DNA of 64,000 nucleotides from Lactococcus protaetiae (GTDB lineage: Bacteria > Bacillota > Bacilli > Lactobacillales > Streptococcaceae). The position numbers and the translations under genes were made by a program. This document shows, one piece after another, positions 29,916-37,905 of this stretch; within the stretch, counting starts at the first letter, position 1; each line of letters starts with the position of its first letter. The notes under the pieces were generated by a model. It was not told the origin of the DNA, did not search any database, and saw nothing but the letters and a program-made list of their open reading frames with translations. The stretch spans positions 1,798,001-1,862,000 of the forward strand of contig NZ_CP041356.1 of NCBI RefSeq assembly GCF_006965445.1. Reading direction: 5' to 3'.

Positions 29916-30488
29916 ATGACGGAAAAATCAAGATGTAACTGGTGCTTATCCTCTGACAAAATGATTCATTATCATGATACGTTTTGGGGAACGCCACTTC
30001 ATGATGAACGAGAATTATTTGCCAAATTGGTCTTAGATATGAATCAGGCAGGGCTTTCTTGGAATACGATTTTGAATAAACAGGAAAATTTTTATGCGGC
30101 TTTTGATGATTTTGAGATTGAAAAAGTGGCGCAATATGACGAAGCGAAATTTGATGAACTCATGCAGAATGCAGGAATTATCCGAAATAAACTTAAAGTG
30201 CGGGCAGCGATTAATAATGCTCAGAGGGTACTTGAGATTCAGCAAGAATTTGGCGCTTTTGAAACTTATATCTGGTCTTTTACTGACGGAAAAGTCTGTC
30301 AGCACCACATTACTGACGAAAGTGAAGTTCCAGCTACTGACAGTTTATCAGACCGTGTCAGTAAGGATATGAAAAAGCGAGGTTTCAAATTTGTTGGCTC
30401 AACTGTGGTTTATGCCTATCTTCAGGCGATTGGGGTGATTAATGACCATGCGGAGTATTGCTTTAGGCAAAGAGAATTATTGGACTGA
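29916..30488 (+). CDS. tag: DNA-3-methyladenine glycosylase I
   Basis: Base-excision repair glycosylase that removes 3-methyladenine. The 190-residue product has the N-terminal zinc ligands RCNWC and YHD (Cys and His), FWGTPLHDERELF, and the C-terminal zinc pair NDHAEYC. A ribosome-binding site AAAGAGGT precedes the ATG. Several CTGACAG-like half-sites lie in its 3' half. It follows pcrA and the NUDIX gene, forming a repair-oriented run. Confidence 0.94.
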   Translation: MTEKSRCNWCLSSDKMIHYHDTFWGTPLHDERELFAKLVLDMNQAGLSWNTILNKQENFYAAFDDFEIEKVAQYDEAKFDELMQNAGIIRNKLKVRAAINNAQRVLEIQQEFGAFETYIWSFTDGKVCQHHITDESEVPATDSLSDRVSKDMKKRGFKFVGSTVVYAYLQAIGVINDHAEYCFRQRELLD

Positions 30489-30578
30489 AACGCTTTCTTA
30501 TGTTAGAATTAAAAGTGTCAGAATGACTAAATTTTCTGACTAAAATAAATATTTTCGTAAGAAAAGAAAGAGGTTACC

Positions 30579-31052
30579 ATGGCAACTATCCATCCGTATC
30601 TCACCTTTAATAACACTAAGGAAACACTTGAATACTATAAAGAAGTTCTTGGTGCAACCAATGTTTCTCGTATGCCTGTGGCTCCTGCCCAAGCAGAGCA
30701 GTTTGGCGTACCAGCTGACAAAGCAGCTGACTTAACAATGCATTCACAATTTGATATTCTAGGTTCAACAGTAATGGCTGCTGACAACTTCATGCAGATG
30801 GAACCTTTAGTATATGATGCTGTTTCGATCCTCATTGACTTAAATTCAGAAGATGAAGCTGAAATGGAGAAAGCTGATGCATTCTGGAAAAAAGTTATAG
30901 ACTCTGGTACTGTAAAAGTTAATCTTGCTTATGAAGAACAGTTTTGGGGTGGAAAAATGGGAGATTTTACTGACAAATATGGTGTTCGTTGGATGCTTCA
31001 TGCTCAACCTTACTCAAAAATTGAGGCAATGTTAAGTGCTTCAGAACATTAA
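30579..31052 (+). CDS. VOC/glyoxalase-fold protein, PhnB/YjdN type
   Basis: A 157-residue protein of the vicinal-oxygen-chelate superfamily. HPYLTFNNTKETLEYYKEVLGA at the N-terminus and FTDKYGVRWMLH at the C-terminus match the PhnB/YjdN-like (DemT) group; their substrates are mostly unknown. AAAGAGG precedes the ATG. The gene ends in a terminator that is itself a CTGTCAG palindrome. Confidence 0.85.
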   Translation: MATIHPYLTFNNTKETLEYYKEVLGATNVSRMPVAPAQAEQFGVPADKAADLTMHSQFDILGSTVMAADNFMQMEPLVYDAVSILIDLNSEDEAEMEKADAFWKKVIDSGTVKVNLAYEEQFWGGKMGDFTDKYGVRWMLHAQPYSKIEAMLSASEH

Positions 31053-31073
31053 TTTCATATACTATGAAAATTG

Positions 31074-31103
31074 AACCTGTCAGTGTACTGACAGGTTTTT
31101 TCG
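31074..31103 (+). terminator. Terminator built from a CTGTCAG palindrome (N4)
   Basis: AACCTGTCAG-TGTA-CTGACAGGTT followed by TTTT; core palindrome 31077-31094. Confidence 0.88.
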
Positions 31104-31156
31104 TTATTTTCTAGTTATTTTCTATGGGAAAAAAGGGACTGACAAAACTTGTTTTT

Positions 31157-31185
31157 TTGAAATAATGGTTAAAATTAAGTATAAT
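31157..31185 (+). promoter_or_regulatory. Promoter of the decayed surface protein gene
   Basis: TTGAAA, 17-bp spacer, TATAAT. The leader contains a stem AGAGC-GTAA-GCTCT and ends with AAGGAG, 8 bp before the ATG. Confidence 0.7.
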
Positions 31186-31324
31186 ACACTTATAGATGAC
31201 ATAGAAACAAGAATAATATTGACGATTAAAGGTTGAAAAGAGCGTAAGCTCTAAATGATTAATTTTTAGGCTACTCTACGAGTTTCATTTAAAAAGGGAA
31301 AGATAAATAATAAGGAGAAACTTT

Positions 31325-32009
31325 ATGGCAAAACATATAAAGAAAAAGGAAAGTAAAAAGACAATAGGTCTAATAATCCTAGGGCATTACTTGTCATTGC
31401 AGTTGGTATTATTGCTTATCAGCTTTTTTACCCTCAAAATGTAGGCCCAAAAAGGAAGCTTCCTTCGCTCAAAGTAGCAAGAGCACAAATAAAAGTGAGA
31501 AAAAATCAAGTACAAAGCAAACTTCTGAATCTACAAGTTCACAAACTACTAATTCGTCATCAGAAGGCACCACATCTCCATCAAGCAGTCAGACAACGAC
31601 ACCTGCAAGTTGGAATGCACTTTCTGATGCGCAGCACGATGCGGTTTATGCGCAATGGGTTAATAATGCTCAAGGAAAATATGATATTTTTACAGGTGAA
31701 GCTTACCGAATTTATATTGTCAATGTTGGTTCAAACGGTGTTTCTGGTTATAGCGACCCTGTTAATGTTATTCAAAATACAGCTCGTGTTCAGGTCAATG
31801 CTGATGGAACCTACTATCTGCAAGTCGCTGATCCCACGCAGACAGGGCTTAGAATGATGCAAAATCCTTGGCCAGTCGTCAATTGGAAAACCAAAGAAAC
31901 GTTGACTGGAGCGCAATTGTTTGCCAAATATGGAGCGAAAGCTTCACTTGCTACAGGCGCGGCGCAAATTCAGTCCGTAAAAAATACAACTGTTCCAACT
32001 GGTCAGTAA
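31325..32009 (+). pseudogene. Membrane-anchored or secreted protein of unknown function, two frameshifts
   Basis: Three frames must be joined to give one protein of about 228 residues: a basic N-terminus (MAKHIKKKESKK), a hydrophobic segment (GLIILG then ALLVIAVGIIAYQLF), a long Ser/Thr/Gln-rich linker and a C-terminal domain beginning near WNALSDAQHDAVYAQW. The two joins are at GGG (31382-31384) and AAAAA (31449-31453); restoring one base at each gives the continuous reading. A good promoter and ribosome-binding site remain. I do not recognise the C-terminal domain. Either recently broken or hit by base-calling errors. Confidence 0.65.
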
Positions 32010-32047
32010 TATGTGTCGCTGTCCAATCTGTGATATGATTTATTTTG

Positions 32048-32075
32048 AAAGTCTGAGATTCCCTCAGACTTTTTC
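32048..32075 (+). terminator. Terminator after the decayed gene
   Basis: AAGTCTGAG / CTCAGACTT stem around ATTCC with T-run. Confidence 0.85.
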
Positions 32076-32090
32076 TTTTCAGAAAATCTT

Positions 32091-32106
32091 CTGTCAGTGC
32101 TGACAG
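32091..32106. repeat. CTGTCAG palindrome, N2 form, intergenic, with long arms
   Basis: CTGTCAG-TG-CTGACAG; symmetry extends outwards to 32084-32113 (AAATCTT arms), giving a 14-bp stem. Confidence 0.9.
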
Positions 32107-32145
32107 AAGATTTATAAGCCAAAAAGTGATTTTTCACACAAAAAA

Positions 32146-32154
32146 TGCTATAAT
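32146..32154 (+). promoter_or_regulatory. truB extended -10, leaderless geometry
   Basis: TGC then TATAAT (32149-32154), 7 bp before the ATG at 32162. Confidence 0.65.
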
Positions 32155-32161
32155 TTGCAAG

Positions 32162-33094
32162 ATGAATGAAAATTTAAACGGTATTTTAAATATTTATAAA
32201 GAGGCGGGTTGGACATCTTTTGATGTTGTAGCAAAACTTCGTGGAATTTTAAAGATAAAAAAAATTGGGCACGGAGGAACACTCGATCCATCAGTAACGG
32301 GAGTTTTGCCAGTAGCTGTCGGACGTGCAACGCGATTGTTAGAATATATGGAAGCCGCAGGAAAAGTTTATGAAGGTGAAGTTACGATTGGATGGTCAAC
32401 TGAAACCGAAGATGCTGACGGACAAATTGTCAGTAGAACGCCTGTTCTGTCAGCACTGACAGAAGACGAAATTGACGATGCGATGGCGACATTTGTTGGA
32501 AATATCCAGCAAATTCCACCGATGTACTCCGCTGTGAAGATCAATGGAAAAAAGTTGTACGAATATGCACGTAGCGGTCAGACAATTGAGCGTCCTGCAC
32601 GCGAGATTACGATTTATGAATTCGTAAGAACATCCGCTCCCATTTTTGATGAAAAACAAGCGACAGTAAAGTTTAATTTTCGAGTGGCTTGTAGCAAAGG
32701 AACTTATATACGAACTTTAGCCGTAGATTTAGCCGAAAAATTAGGTTACGCGGGCCATATGTCACAACTGCAGCGTACAGCAGCAAATGGATTAAAAATT
32801 GAAAACGCAGTTACTCTAACTGAAATAGAGCAGGCAAAAGCAAATGATAATCTGTCAGCATTTCTCTTCCCTATTGAATATGCGGTGACAGATTTGACAA
32901 AAATTGAACTTACTGATGAGCAATTTGAAATGGCAATTGTTGGGAAAAAATTTGATGAAAGTCAATTTTCAACTCTGTCAGTGCTGACAGAACCAAGATT
33001 TGCGGCATTTTACAATGGTAAGTTAGTAGCGGTATATATGAAACACCCCGATAAAGAAGGGATTTGGAAGCCAAATAAAGTCTTATACAAGTGA
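32162..33094 (+). CDS. truB: tRNA pseudouridine55 synthase
   Basis: Makes pseudouridine 55 in the T-loop of tRNAs. The 310-residue product opens with MNENLNGILNIYKEAGWTS; the catalytic aspartate is in GHGGTLDPSVTGVLP (about residue 42); ACSKGTYIRTLAVDL is near 180. The start at 32162 is chosen by family alignment and because an upstream ATG (32126) lies before the predicted promoter. Two CTGTCAG palindromes are inside: 32447-32462 encodes LSALTE and 32975-32990 LSVLTE, the only gene here with two. ribF follows about 200 bp downstream. Confidence 0.95.
   Translation: MNENLNGILNIYKEAGWTSFDVVAKLRGILKIKKIGHGGTLDPSVTGVLPVAVGRATRLLEYMEAAGKVYEGEVTIGWSTETEDADGQIVSRTPVLSALTEDEIDDAMATFVGNIQQIPPMYSAVKINGKKLYEYARSGQTIERPAREITIYEFVRTSAPIFDEKQATVKFNFRVACSKGTYIRTLAVDLAEKLGYAGHMSQLQRTAANGLKIENAVTLTEIEQAKANDNLSAFLFPIEYAVTDLTKIELTDEQFEMAIVGKKFDESQFSTLSVLTEPRFAAFYNGKLVAVYMKHPDKEGIWKPNKVLYK
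32447..32462. repeat. CTGTCAG palindrome inside truB (first), N2 form
   Basis: CTGTCAG-CA-CTGACAG, encodes L-S-A-L-T-E at residues 96-101. Confidence 0.9.
32975..32990. repeat. CTGTCAG palindrome inside truB (second), N2 form
   Basis: CTGTCAG-TG-CTGACAG, encodes L-S-V-L-T-E at residues 272-277. Confidence 0.9.
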
Positions 33095-33297
33095 GCTTAT
33101 ACTAGACTAGTTAAACTACACCAGATACACTTACTGTCCGTAAGCAAACAGACTAGAGCGAATAGATATGGAGTGTACTGATTCAGGCGATGTAGAGCAG
33201 AGTAAATGGACACTTAGTCGAACCTTGAGTTTGAGTATTCAGGGAATTTTTTTATGTAAAACTAAAAGATATTAGATAGCTATAAAAAGTGAGAATG

Positions 33298-34206
33298 ATG
33301 AAAATATTAGAATTTGATGAAAATCTGAAATTTGACGAAGACCTTGTCTTAGTTTTAGGATATTTTGATGGCCTACATCGAGGACATCAAGCCCTTTTTA
33401 ATGAAGCGCGAAAAGTGGCTACAGTGCTTAATTTAAAGATTGCAGTGCTAACTTTTCCTGAAAAACCTACATTAACTTTCGAAAAATTTGAACCAGAAAT
33501 GCTTTTAAAATTGACTTCTGACAAGAAACGAGCAGAACTTTTTGCTGAGAATGGTGTAGATTACTTAATCTTCCAAGATTTTACTTCAAAATTTGCACAT
33601 CAGACAGCCAATGAATTTTCAGAAAATGTTGTGATGAAGTTCAGGCCAAAAGTTGTAATCACTGGATTTGATTATACAACTGGTTCAGACATGAAAAATC
33701 TGAAAAGTACAGAGAATTATCGAGTGATTATTATTCCTGAGATTACGGATAACCAAGGGAAGATATCTTCTACCAGAATCCGAAAAGCAGTAGAAAACGG
33801 AGATATCGCTCAGGCTAATTCGCTTTTAGGCTATCCATACGAAACCTCAGGACTTGTTGTTCACGGATTTGCGCGCGGGCGTCAGCTTGGCTATCCCACT
33901 GCCAATTTGGTGATTAAAGATTATGTTCATATTCCAGCTGTAGGTGTCTATACCTGTGATGTCATTTTTGATGGTGAACGTCATCGTGGCTTTGCCTCGA
34001 TTGGATATAACGACACTTTCAATGGTACAGAAAAAACGGTTGAAGTTCATATTTTTGATTTTAATGGAGAGATTTATGGAGAAAATTTGACCGTGCTTTG
34101 GCTGGATAAAATTCGAGATATGGTTAAATTTGACGATATTGACCATCTCATCGAACAAATGAAGGATGACGAGAATATCGCACGAAATTATAAAACCAAA
34201 AAGTAA
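33298..34206 (+). CDS. ribF: Bifunctional riboflavin kinase / FAD synthetase
   Basis: Makes FMN and FAD from riboflavin. The 302-residue product has the N-terminal nucleotidylyltransferase motif LGYFDGLHRGHQ (about residues 20-31), SSTRIRKAVENGD (about 160) and the C-terminal kinase motif GRQLGYPTANL (about 198-208). Possible starts are GTG 33289, ATG 33295 and ATG 33298; AAGTGAG upstream favours an ATG. truB-ribF is a conserved bacterial pair, although here about 200 bp of degenerate repeat-like sequence separates them. Confidence 0.94.
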   Translation: MKILEFDENLKFDEDLVLVLGYFDGLHRGHQALFNEARKVATVLNLKIAVLTFPEKPTLTFEKFEPEMLLKLTSDKKRAELFAENGVDYLIFQDFTSKFAHQTANEFSENVVMKFRPKVVITGFDYTTGSDMKNLKSTENYRVIIIPEITDNQGKISSTRIRKAVENGDIAQANSLLGYPYETSGLVVHGFARGRQLGYPTANLVIKDYVHIPAVGVYTCDVIFDGERHRGFASIGYNDTFNGTEKTVEVHIFDFNGEIYGENLTVLWLDKIRDMVKFDDIDHLIEQMKDDENIARNYKTKK

Positions 34207-34288
34207 ATGTATGCTTGAGGTAAGATTGAGAGCGGCATAAAATATATTTATAAAATGTTCTAGAAGTAAAATGATATTAAATAGAGGT

Positions 34289-34315
34289 AAAAACCAAGCG
34301 ATTAACTTGGTTTTT
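34289..34315 (+). terminator. Terminator of ribF
   Basis: AAAAACCAAG / CTTGGTTTTT stem with a 7-base loop, followed by ATTTT. Confidence 0.85.
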
Positions 34316-34527
34316 ATTTTTAAAATAAATTAGAAATTTTGCTGATTAATCATTAGAAAAATAACAAATAAATTTAAAATTTAGAAACTAAAAAGATATT
34401 TATCATGATTGTATGAAGGAAGCAGGTGTAATTGTCATATCAAACAATAATTAATGAAAAAATGCTCAGTGTTTCAATAAAGGTTTGGTATATATCATTT
34501 GTGACATTTCGGCTCGTTTTATAACAT

Positions 34528-34558
34528 CTTTCCGAAAAACTAAGATTTTCTTGACAAA
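34528..34558. other. dif-type chromosome dimer resolution site (difSL)
   Basis: TTTCCGAAAAA and TTTTCTTGACA form two asymmetric 11-bp recombinase arms around a 6-bp centre. In streptococci and lactococci the single-recombinase XerS acts on such a site next to its own gene; xerS begins 29 bp downstream. Gene orientation reverses here, as expected at the terminus. Confidence 0.85.
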
Positions 34559-34580
34559 TATTCATTGCTTCTGATATACT
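34551..34580 (+). promoter_or_regulatory. xerS promoter, -35 inside dif, leaderless geometry
   Basis: TTGACA (34551-34556) belongs to the right dif arm; 18-bp spacer; TGA then TATACT (34575-34580); 7 bp to the ATG. Confidence 0.7.
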
Positions 34581-34587
34581 TAAGGTT

Positions 34588-35658
34588 ATGAAGCGTGAAC
34601 AATTAGTACAAAATATTGAAAAATTAAAAAAGGTTATGCCTGACTATGTCCTAGAATATTATCAATCTAAGCTCGCAGTTCCTTATAGTCTTAATACTCT
34701 CTACGAATATCTCAAAGAATACGAACGTTTTTTTACTTGGTTAGTTGACTCCAATATTATTGACAATGATAAAGTTAGCGATATTCCTCTATCTGTCTTG
34801 GAAAATATTACTAAACGGGATATGGAATCTTTTATTCTATATCTTCGAGAACGGCCACGTTTGAATACTCACTCAACACAATACGGTGTCAGCCAAACGA
34901 CGATTAACCGAACTTTATCAGCCTTATCGAGTCTTTACAAATATCTGACTGAGGAAGTCGAAAATGAGCATGGTGAACCCTACTTCTATCGTAATGTAAT
35001 GAAAAAAGTGCAAACGAAGAAAAAACCTGAGACCTTATCAGCTCGTGCAGAAAACATTAAAGGCAAGCTTTTCTTAGGAGATGAAACACAAGGTTTTCTT
35101 GACTATATTGATATGGAATATGAAAAAACACTCTCTAATCGAGCGTTATCAAGTTTTCAGAAGAATAAAGAACGTGATTTAGGAATTATTGCATTGATTT
35201 TAGCTTCAGGTATTCGACTTTCTGAGGCAGTTAATGTTGATTTGAGAGATTTACATCTTAACAATATGGTGATTGAAGTTACGCGCAAAGGGGGAAAGCG
35301 GGATGCAGTAAATGTTGCACCTTTTGCAAAGAGTTACTTGGAGAGATATTTAGAAATTAGAGAAAAACGATACAAAACAATGAAAAAGGATCTTGCATTA
35401 TTTGTTACATTATATCGAGGAATGCCAAGTAGAATTGACGCTTCAAGCGTTGAAAAATTAGTTGCTAAATATTCTCAGGCCTTTAAAATTCGAGTCACAC
35501 CACATAAACTCAGACATACTCTCGCCACACGCTTATATGCTCAAACAAACTCGCAAGTTCTTGTTAGTCATCAATTAGGTCATGCTTCTACTCAGGTCAC
35601 TGACCTTTACACGCATATCATTGATGAGGAACAGAAAAATGCCTTAGATAGTCTTTGA
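34588..35658 (+). CDS. xerS: Tyrosine recombinase XerS
   Basis: Resolves chromosome dimers at dif by itself, with FtsK at the septum. The 356-residue product has an N-terminal SAM-like DNA-binding domain and a C-terminal catalytic domain: R in [13 protein letters not shown] (about residue 213), K in [21 protein letters not shown] (H-x-x-R), [16 protein letters not shown] with the second histidine and the nucleophile tyrosine. The length matches XerS rather than XerC/D (about 300). The ATG lies 7 bp from a -10 box without room for a Shine-Dalgarno sequence. Confidence 0.96.
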   Translation: MKREQLVQNIEKLKKVMPDYVLEYYQSKLAVPYSLNTLYEYLKEYERFFTWLVDSNIIDNDKVSDIPLSVLENITKRDMESFILYLRERPRLNTHSTQYGVSQTTINRTLSALSSLYKYLTEEVENEHGEPYFYRNVMKKVQTKKKPETLSARAENIKGKLFLGDETQGFLDYIDMEYEKTLSNRALSSFQKNKERDLGIIALILASGIRLSEAVNVDLRDLHLNNMVIEVTRKGGKRDAVNVAPFAKSYLERYLEIREKRYKTMKKDLALFVTLYRGMPSRIDASSVEKLVAKYSQAFKIRVTPHKLRHTLATRLYAQTNSQVLVSHQLGHASTQVTDLYTHIIDEEQKNALDSL

Positions 35659-35669
35659 GAAATGATAAT

Positions 35670-35699
35670 AAAAACTCTGTCAACAATGACAGAGTTTTT
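35670..35699. terminator. Bidirectional terminator between xerS and the TMEM175 gene
   Basis: AAAAACTCTGTCA / TGACAGAGTTTTT around ACAA; the stem contains the CTGTCA / TGACAG half-sites. It overlaps the end of the minus-strand gene. Confidence 0.88.
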
Positions 35700-36276
35700 A
35701 TTGATTGACTCCTTTTTCGATTTGACGGTCAGGGACCGCCCACGGTAATAAACTAGCTATAACTCCTGCTATTACGATAAAAGGAATTGAAAAGACAAGA
35801 CAGATAGCTAAACTAATCATAAGTATTCCAATTGACCAAACAGCTTTCCAAAACCAACGTGCATCTCGCATTCGATTGAACAAACCTTGCTGCTTATAAA
35901 CTCCAATCGCTAAGATATTAAAAGCGATATCCACTAATAAACAGTTTAGTCCATAAAGTATTTCGGGCATTTGTTCTGCAGGATATTGAGAAAGCCAAGC
36001 TGTCGAAAAAGGAAGAAAACTTGTAAAAAATAGCAAAGCCATATTCCACCACAATATTCGTCCAGAAACACGTTCTAATAAATAGAAAATATGATGATGG
36101 TTGTTCCAATAAATTGCGATAGTTATGAAGCTGACAAAATAAGTAAAAAAGACAAATTTCAAATCCATCAGCGCTGACAAAGAGGGACCAGAGGGAGTTT
36201 TAAGCTCCAAAACCATGATTGTAATTAGAATTGCAAACACACCATCAGAGAAGGCGTTAATCCGCTCATTTGACAT
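35698..36276 (-). CDS. TMEM175-type potassium channel family protein (DUF1211)
   Basis: A 192-residue integral membrane protein with about six hydrophobic helices. The signature RINAFSDGVFAILITIMVLEL at residues 5-25 contains the FSDGVF pore-lining motif of bacterial TMEM175 channels. The ATG at 36276 follows GAAAGGAA; the upstream extension (32 codons) has no support. LSALMD near residue 32 is a partial match to the LSxLTE peptide, coded by TCAGCGCTGA. The gene lies downstream of aldR and may share its transcript, but its physiological role is unknown. Confidence 0.85.
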   Translation of the reverse strand: MSNERINAFSDGVFAILITIMVLELKTPSGPSLSALMDLKFVFFTYFVSFITIAIYWNNHHHIFYLLERVSGRILWWNMALLFFTSFLPFSTAWLSQYPAEQMPEILYGLNCLLVDIAFNILAIGVYKQQGLFNRMRDARWFWKAVWSIGILMISLAICLVFSIPFIVIAGVIASLLPWAVPDRQIEKGVNQ

Positions 36277-36319
36277 ACTAATCGTTCCTTTCGTTTGGAA
36301 ATAGAGTTCTGACAAGTTT

Positions 36320-36335
36320 CTGTCAGTACTGACAG
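36320..36335. repeat. CTGTCAG palindrome, N2 form, intergenic
   Basis: Perfect 16-bp palindrome CTGTCAGTACTGACAG between aldR and the TMEM175 gene. Confidence 0.9.
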
Positions 36336-36355
36336 CGTGTTTGTAAGTTCTATTT

Positions 36356-36733
36356 TTACCGAATTTCAGCAATTATTTCAATTTCGACAAGTGCTTCTTT
36401 GGGCAAACCAGCTACACCAACAGCTGAACGTGCTGGAAACATACTTCCAAAGGCTTGGGCATAGACGGTATTGAATTTAGCAAAGTCATTAATATTTTTT
36501 AAAAAACAAGTCGTTTTGACTACATGGTCAAAATCTGACCCAGCAGCTTCTAAAAGCGCACTAATATTTTTCATCACTTGTTCGGTTTGAAGTTCGATGG
36601 TATCACCAACGATTTCTCCAGTGGTAGGGCTCAATGCAATTTGTCCAGAGGCAAAGAGCAAACCATTGACAATCTTCCCTTGAACATAAGGTCCGATTGC
36701 GGCAGGTGCATGAGGTGTAGAAATAGTATCCAT
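36356..36733 (-). CDS. aldR: RidA/YjgF-family protein at the end of the ilv-ald locus
   Basis: RidA proteins hydrolyse reactive enamines/imines released by PLP enzymes such as threonine dehydratase (IlvA), which is encoded in the same locus. The 125-residue product has SGQIALSPTTGEIVG, VVKTTCFLKNI and the conserved arginine segment FPARSAVGVAGLPK. In Lactococcus the gene in this position is called aldR and has been described as a regulator of aldB; the RidA enzymatic reading is the safer one. Confidence 0.88.
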   Translation of the reverse strand: MDTISTPHAPAAIGPYVQGKIVNGLLFASGQIALSPTTGEIVGDTIELQTEQVMKNISALLEAAGSDFDHVVKTTCFLKNINDFAKFNTVYAQAFGSMFPARSAVGVAGLPKEALVEIEIIAEIR

Positions 36734-36769
36734 AATATCTTCTTCTTCTTTAGTTTCTAGGAACTGAGT

Positions 36770-37483
36770 TTATCCTTCAGCAACATCAATATCTTTTTTG
36801 AGTGACTCAATGTCAAGATTGGCAAATAAGAACTTACGGTCTTGTACTGGAAATGATTGATTCAATTGGTCAATCGCACCAATTTCAACCGTACCGTTTT
36901 CTATCACAAAGTCCAAAACATGACCTCCAAATGCAAAATCATCACTAATAAAATGTAAATGATATCCTGCTACACTAACACCATGAAACATTTCAGGTGT
37001 CCAAATGCCGACAATCGTCCCTTTAACGTTTTCTTCAAAGTATTCAGGCTGATGTTGTGAAACTTCAACAAATTTTGTTCCTTCTTTAGCACGAGGAATC
37101 ATCCGCACGTGCATTTTAGAAAACTCTCCTTTAATTTTAATTGAACGAAATAAATTTTGTCCATCAAAATAACTTTCGATTCTTTCTTCTAGTTCTTTGT
37201 CTGTAGCAGTGAAGCGTTGTTTAAAAATAACTTCCGCTTGATGAGGAACAACAGCTGCATAAGGAACAGTTACATCATCTCCCAACTCCACAATGGTCTT
37301 ATCTCCTTTAGCCTGATAAGCTTTCCCATCAAGAACAATCAGCTCACCATCAATTGAATCCAATGTTCCAACTCCCAAATTACCATGCTTGAGTAATTCA
37401 CCAATGGTCATTGTGCCTTCATAAAGGCCTGCCATTAAGGCGCCAAGTGTGTTATATTGAAAAAGTTGTGTGATTTCTGTCAT
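36770..37483 (-). CDS. aldB: Alpha-acetolactate decarboxylase
   Basis: Converts acetolactate to acetoin; in Lactococcus it drains the branched-chain amino acid pathway when these amino acids are plentiful. The 237-residue product shows GTLDSIDGE, GTIVGIWTPEMF and the zinc histidines in YHLHFISDDFAFGGHV. The start follows GAGGAAA. It is separated from ilvA by about 420 bp, most of it a mosaic repeat. Confidence 0.95.
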   Translation of the reverse strand: MTEITQLFQYNTLGALMAGLYEGTMTIGELLKHGNLGVGTLDSIDGELIVLDGKAYQAKGDKTIVELGDDVTVPYAAVVPHQAEVIFKQRFTATDKELEERIESYFDGQNLFRSIKIKGEFSKMHVRMIPRAKEGTKFVEVSQHQPEYFEENVKGTIVGIWTPEMFHGVSVAGYHLHFISDDFAFGGHVLDFVIENGTVEIGAIDQLNQSFPVQDRKFLFANLDIESLKKDIDVAEG

Positions 37484-37628
37484 TATTTTATTTCCTCATT
37501 TTTTAATTAAATTTCAATTCTTGTTTAGTAGCATAGCCCAAAGACTTGCTAAGTTAAAGTGAACTATTATCACTTAAATTATACCAAATTTTTAGTGATT
37601 TGAAAGAATTGGAAATTTTTCATAAAAC
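37484..37628. other. aldB upstream region
   Basis: Between aldB and the mosaic element; includes a CTTGCTAAGTTAAA block, the same repeat end seen near 26.9 and 62.6 kb. No sure promoter could be picked. Confidence 0.4.
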
Positions 37629-37890
37629 AAATGAAGTCAAGACTTATTCAGTGGGAGTTTCGTAAAACATTTGTCCATTTTCTCTAGTCGCTGAAGCGAC
37701 TGATAAAAGGGCAACTCCCCACTGAATTTAAGGTACAACCTCACATCTTCGATATGAGGTCACCTTGTCCAAGAAGCCTAGGCGCTAAAAGCGCCAACGC
37801 CCTATGGCAGTCGGACGAAATTCAAAGCTTAGTGCTGCTTTATCCTCTACCTAAGAGGGAGGGGGATTAGCACGCACTTGCTTTGATAAA
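37629..37890. repeat. Mosaic intergenic repeat element
   Basis: Reads AATGAAGTCAAGACTTATTC at one end and GCACGCACTTGCTTTGATAAA-like at the other. Its first 90 bases are practically identical to 42749 onwards and, reversed, to the end of the element at 44795-45172. Internal hairpins GTCGCTGAAGCGAC and GGCGCTAAAAGCGCC. Lies between ilvA and aldB. Confidence 0.85.
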
Positions 37891-37905
37891 CAACAGATAT
37901 GTCTC

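Larger units (their letters stand above)
34207..34587. other. A/T-rich gap holding a terminator, dif and the xerS promoter
   Basis: After the ribF terminator the sequence is A/T-rich without a convincing ORF until the dif site at 34528. Confidence 0.6.

Noticed and set aside
31495-31857. Independent 120-codon basic protein
   Set aside because: It is an alternate frame of the decayed surface-protein gene; the Ser/Thr-rich linker read in the correct frame is far more plausible.
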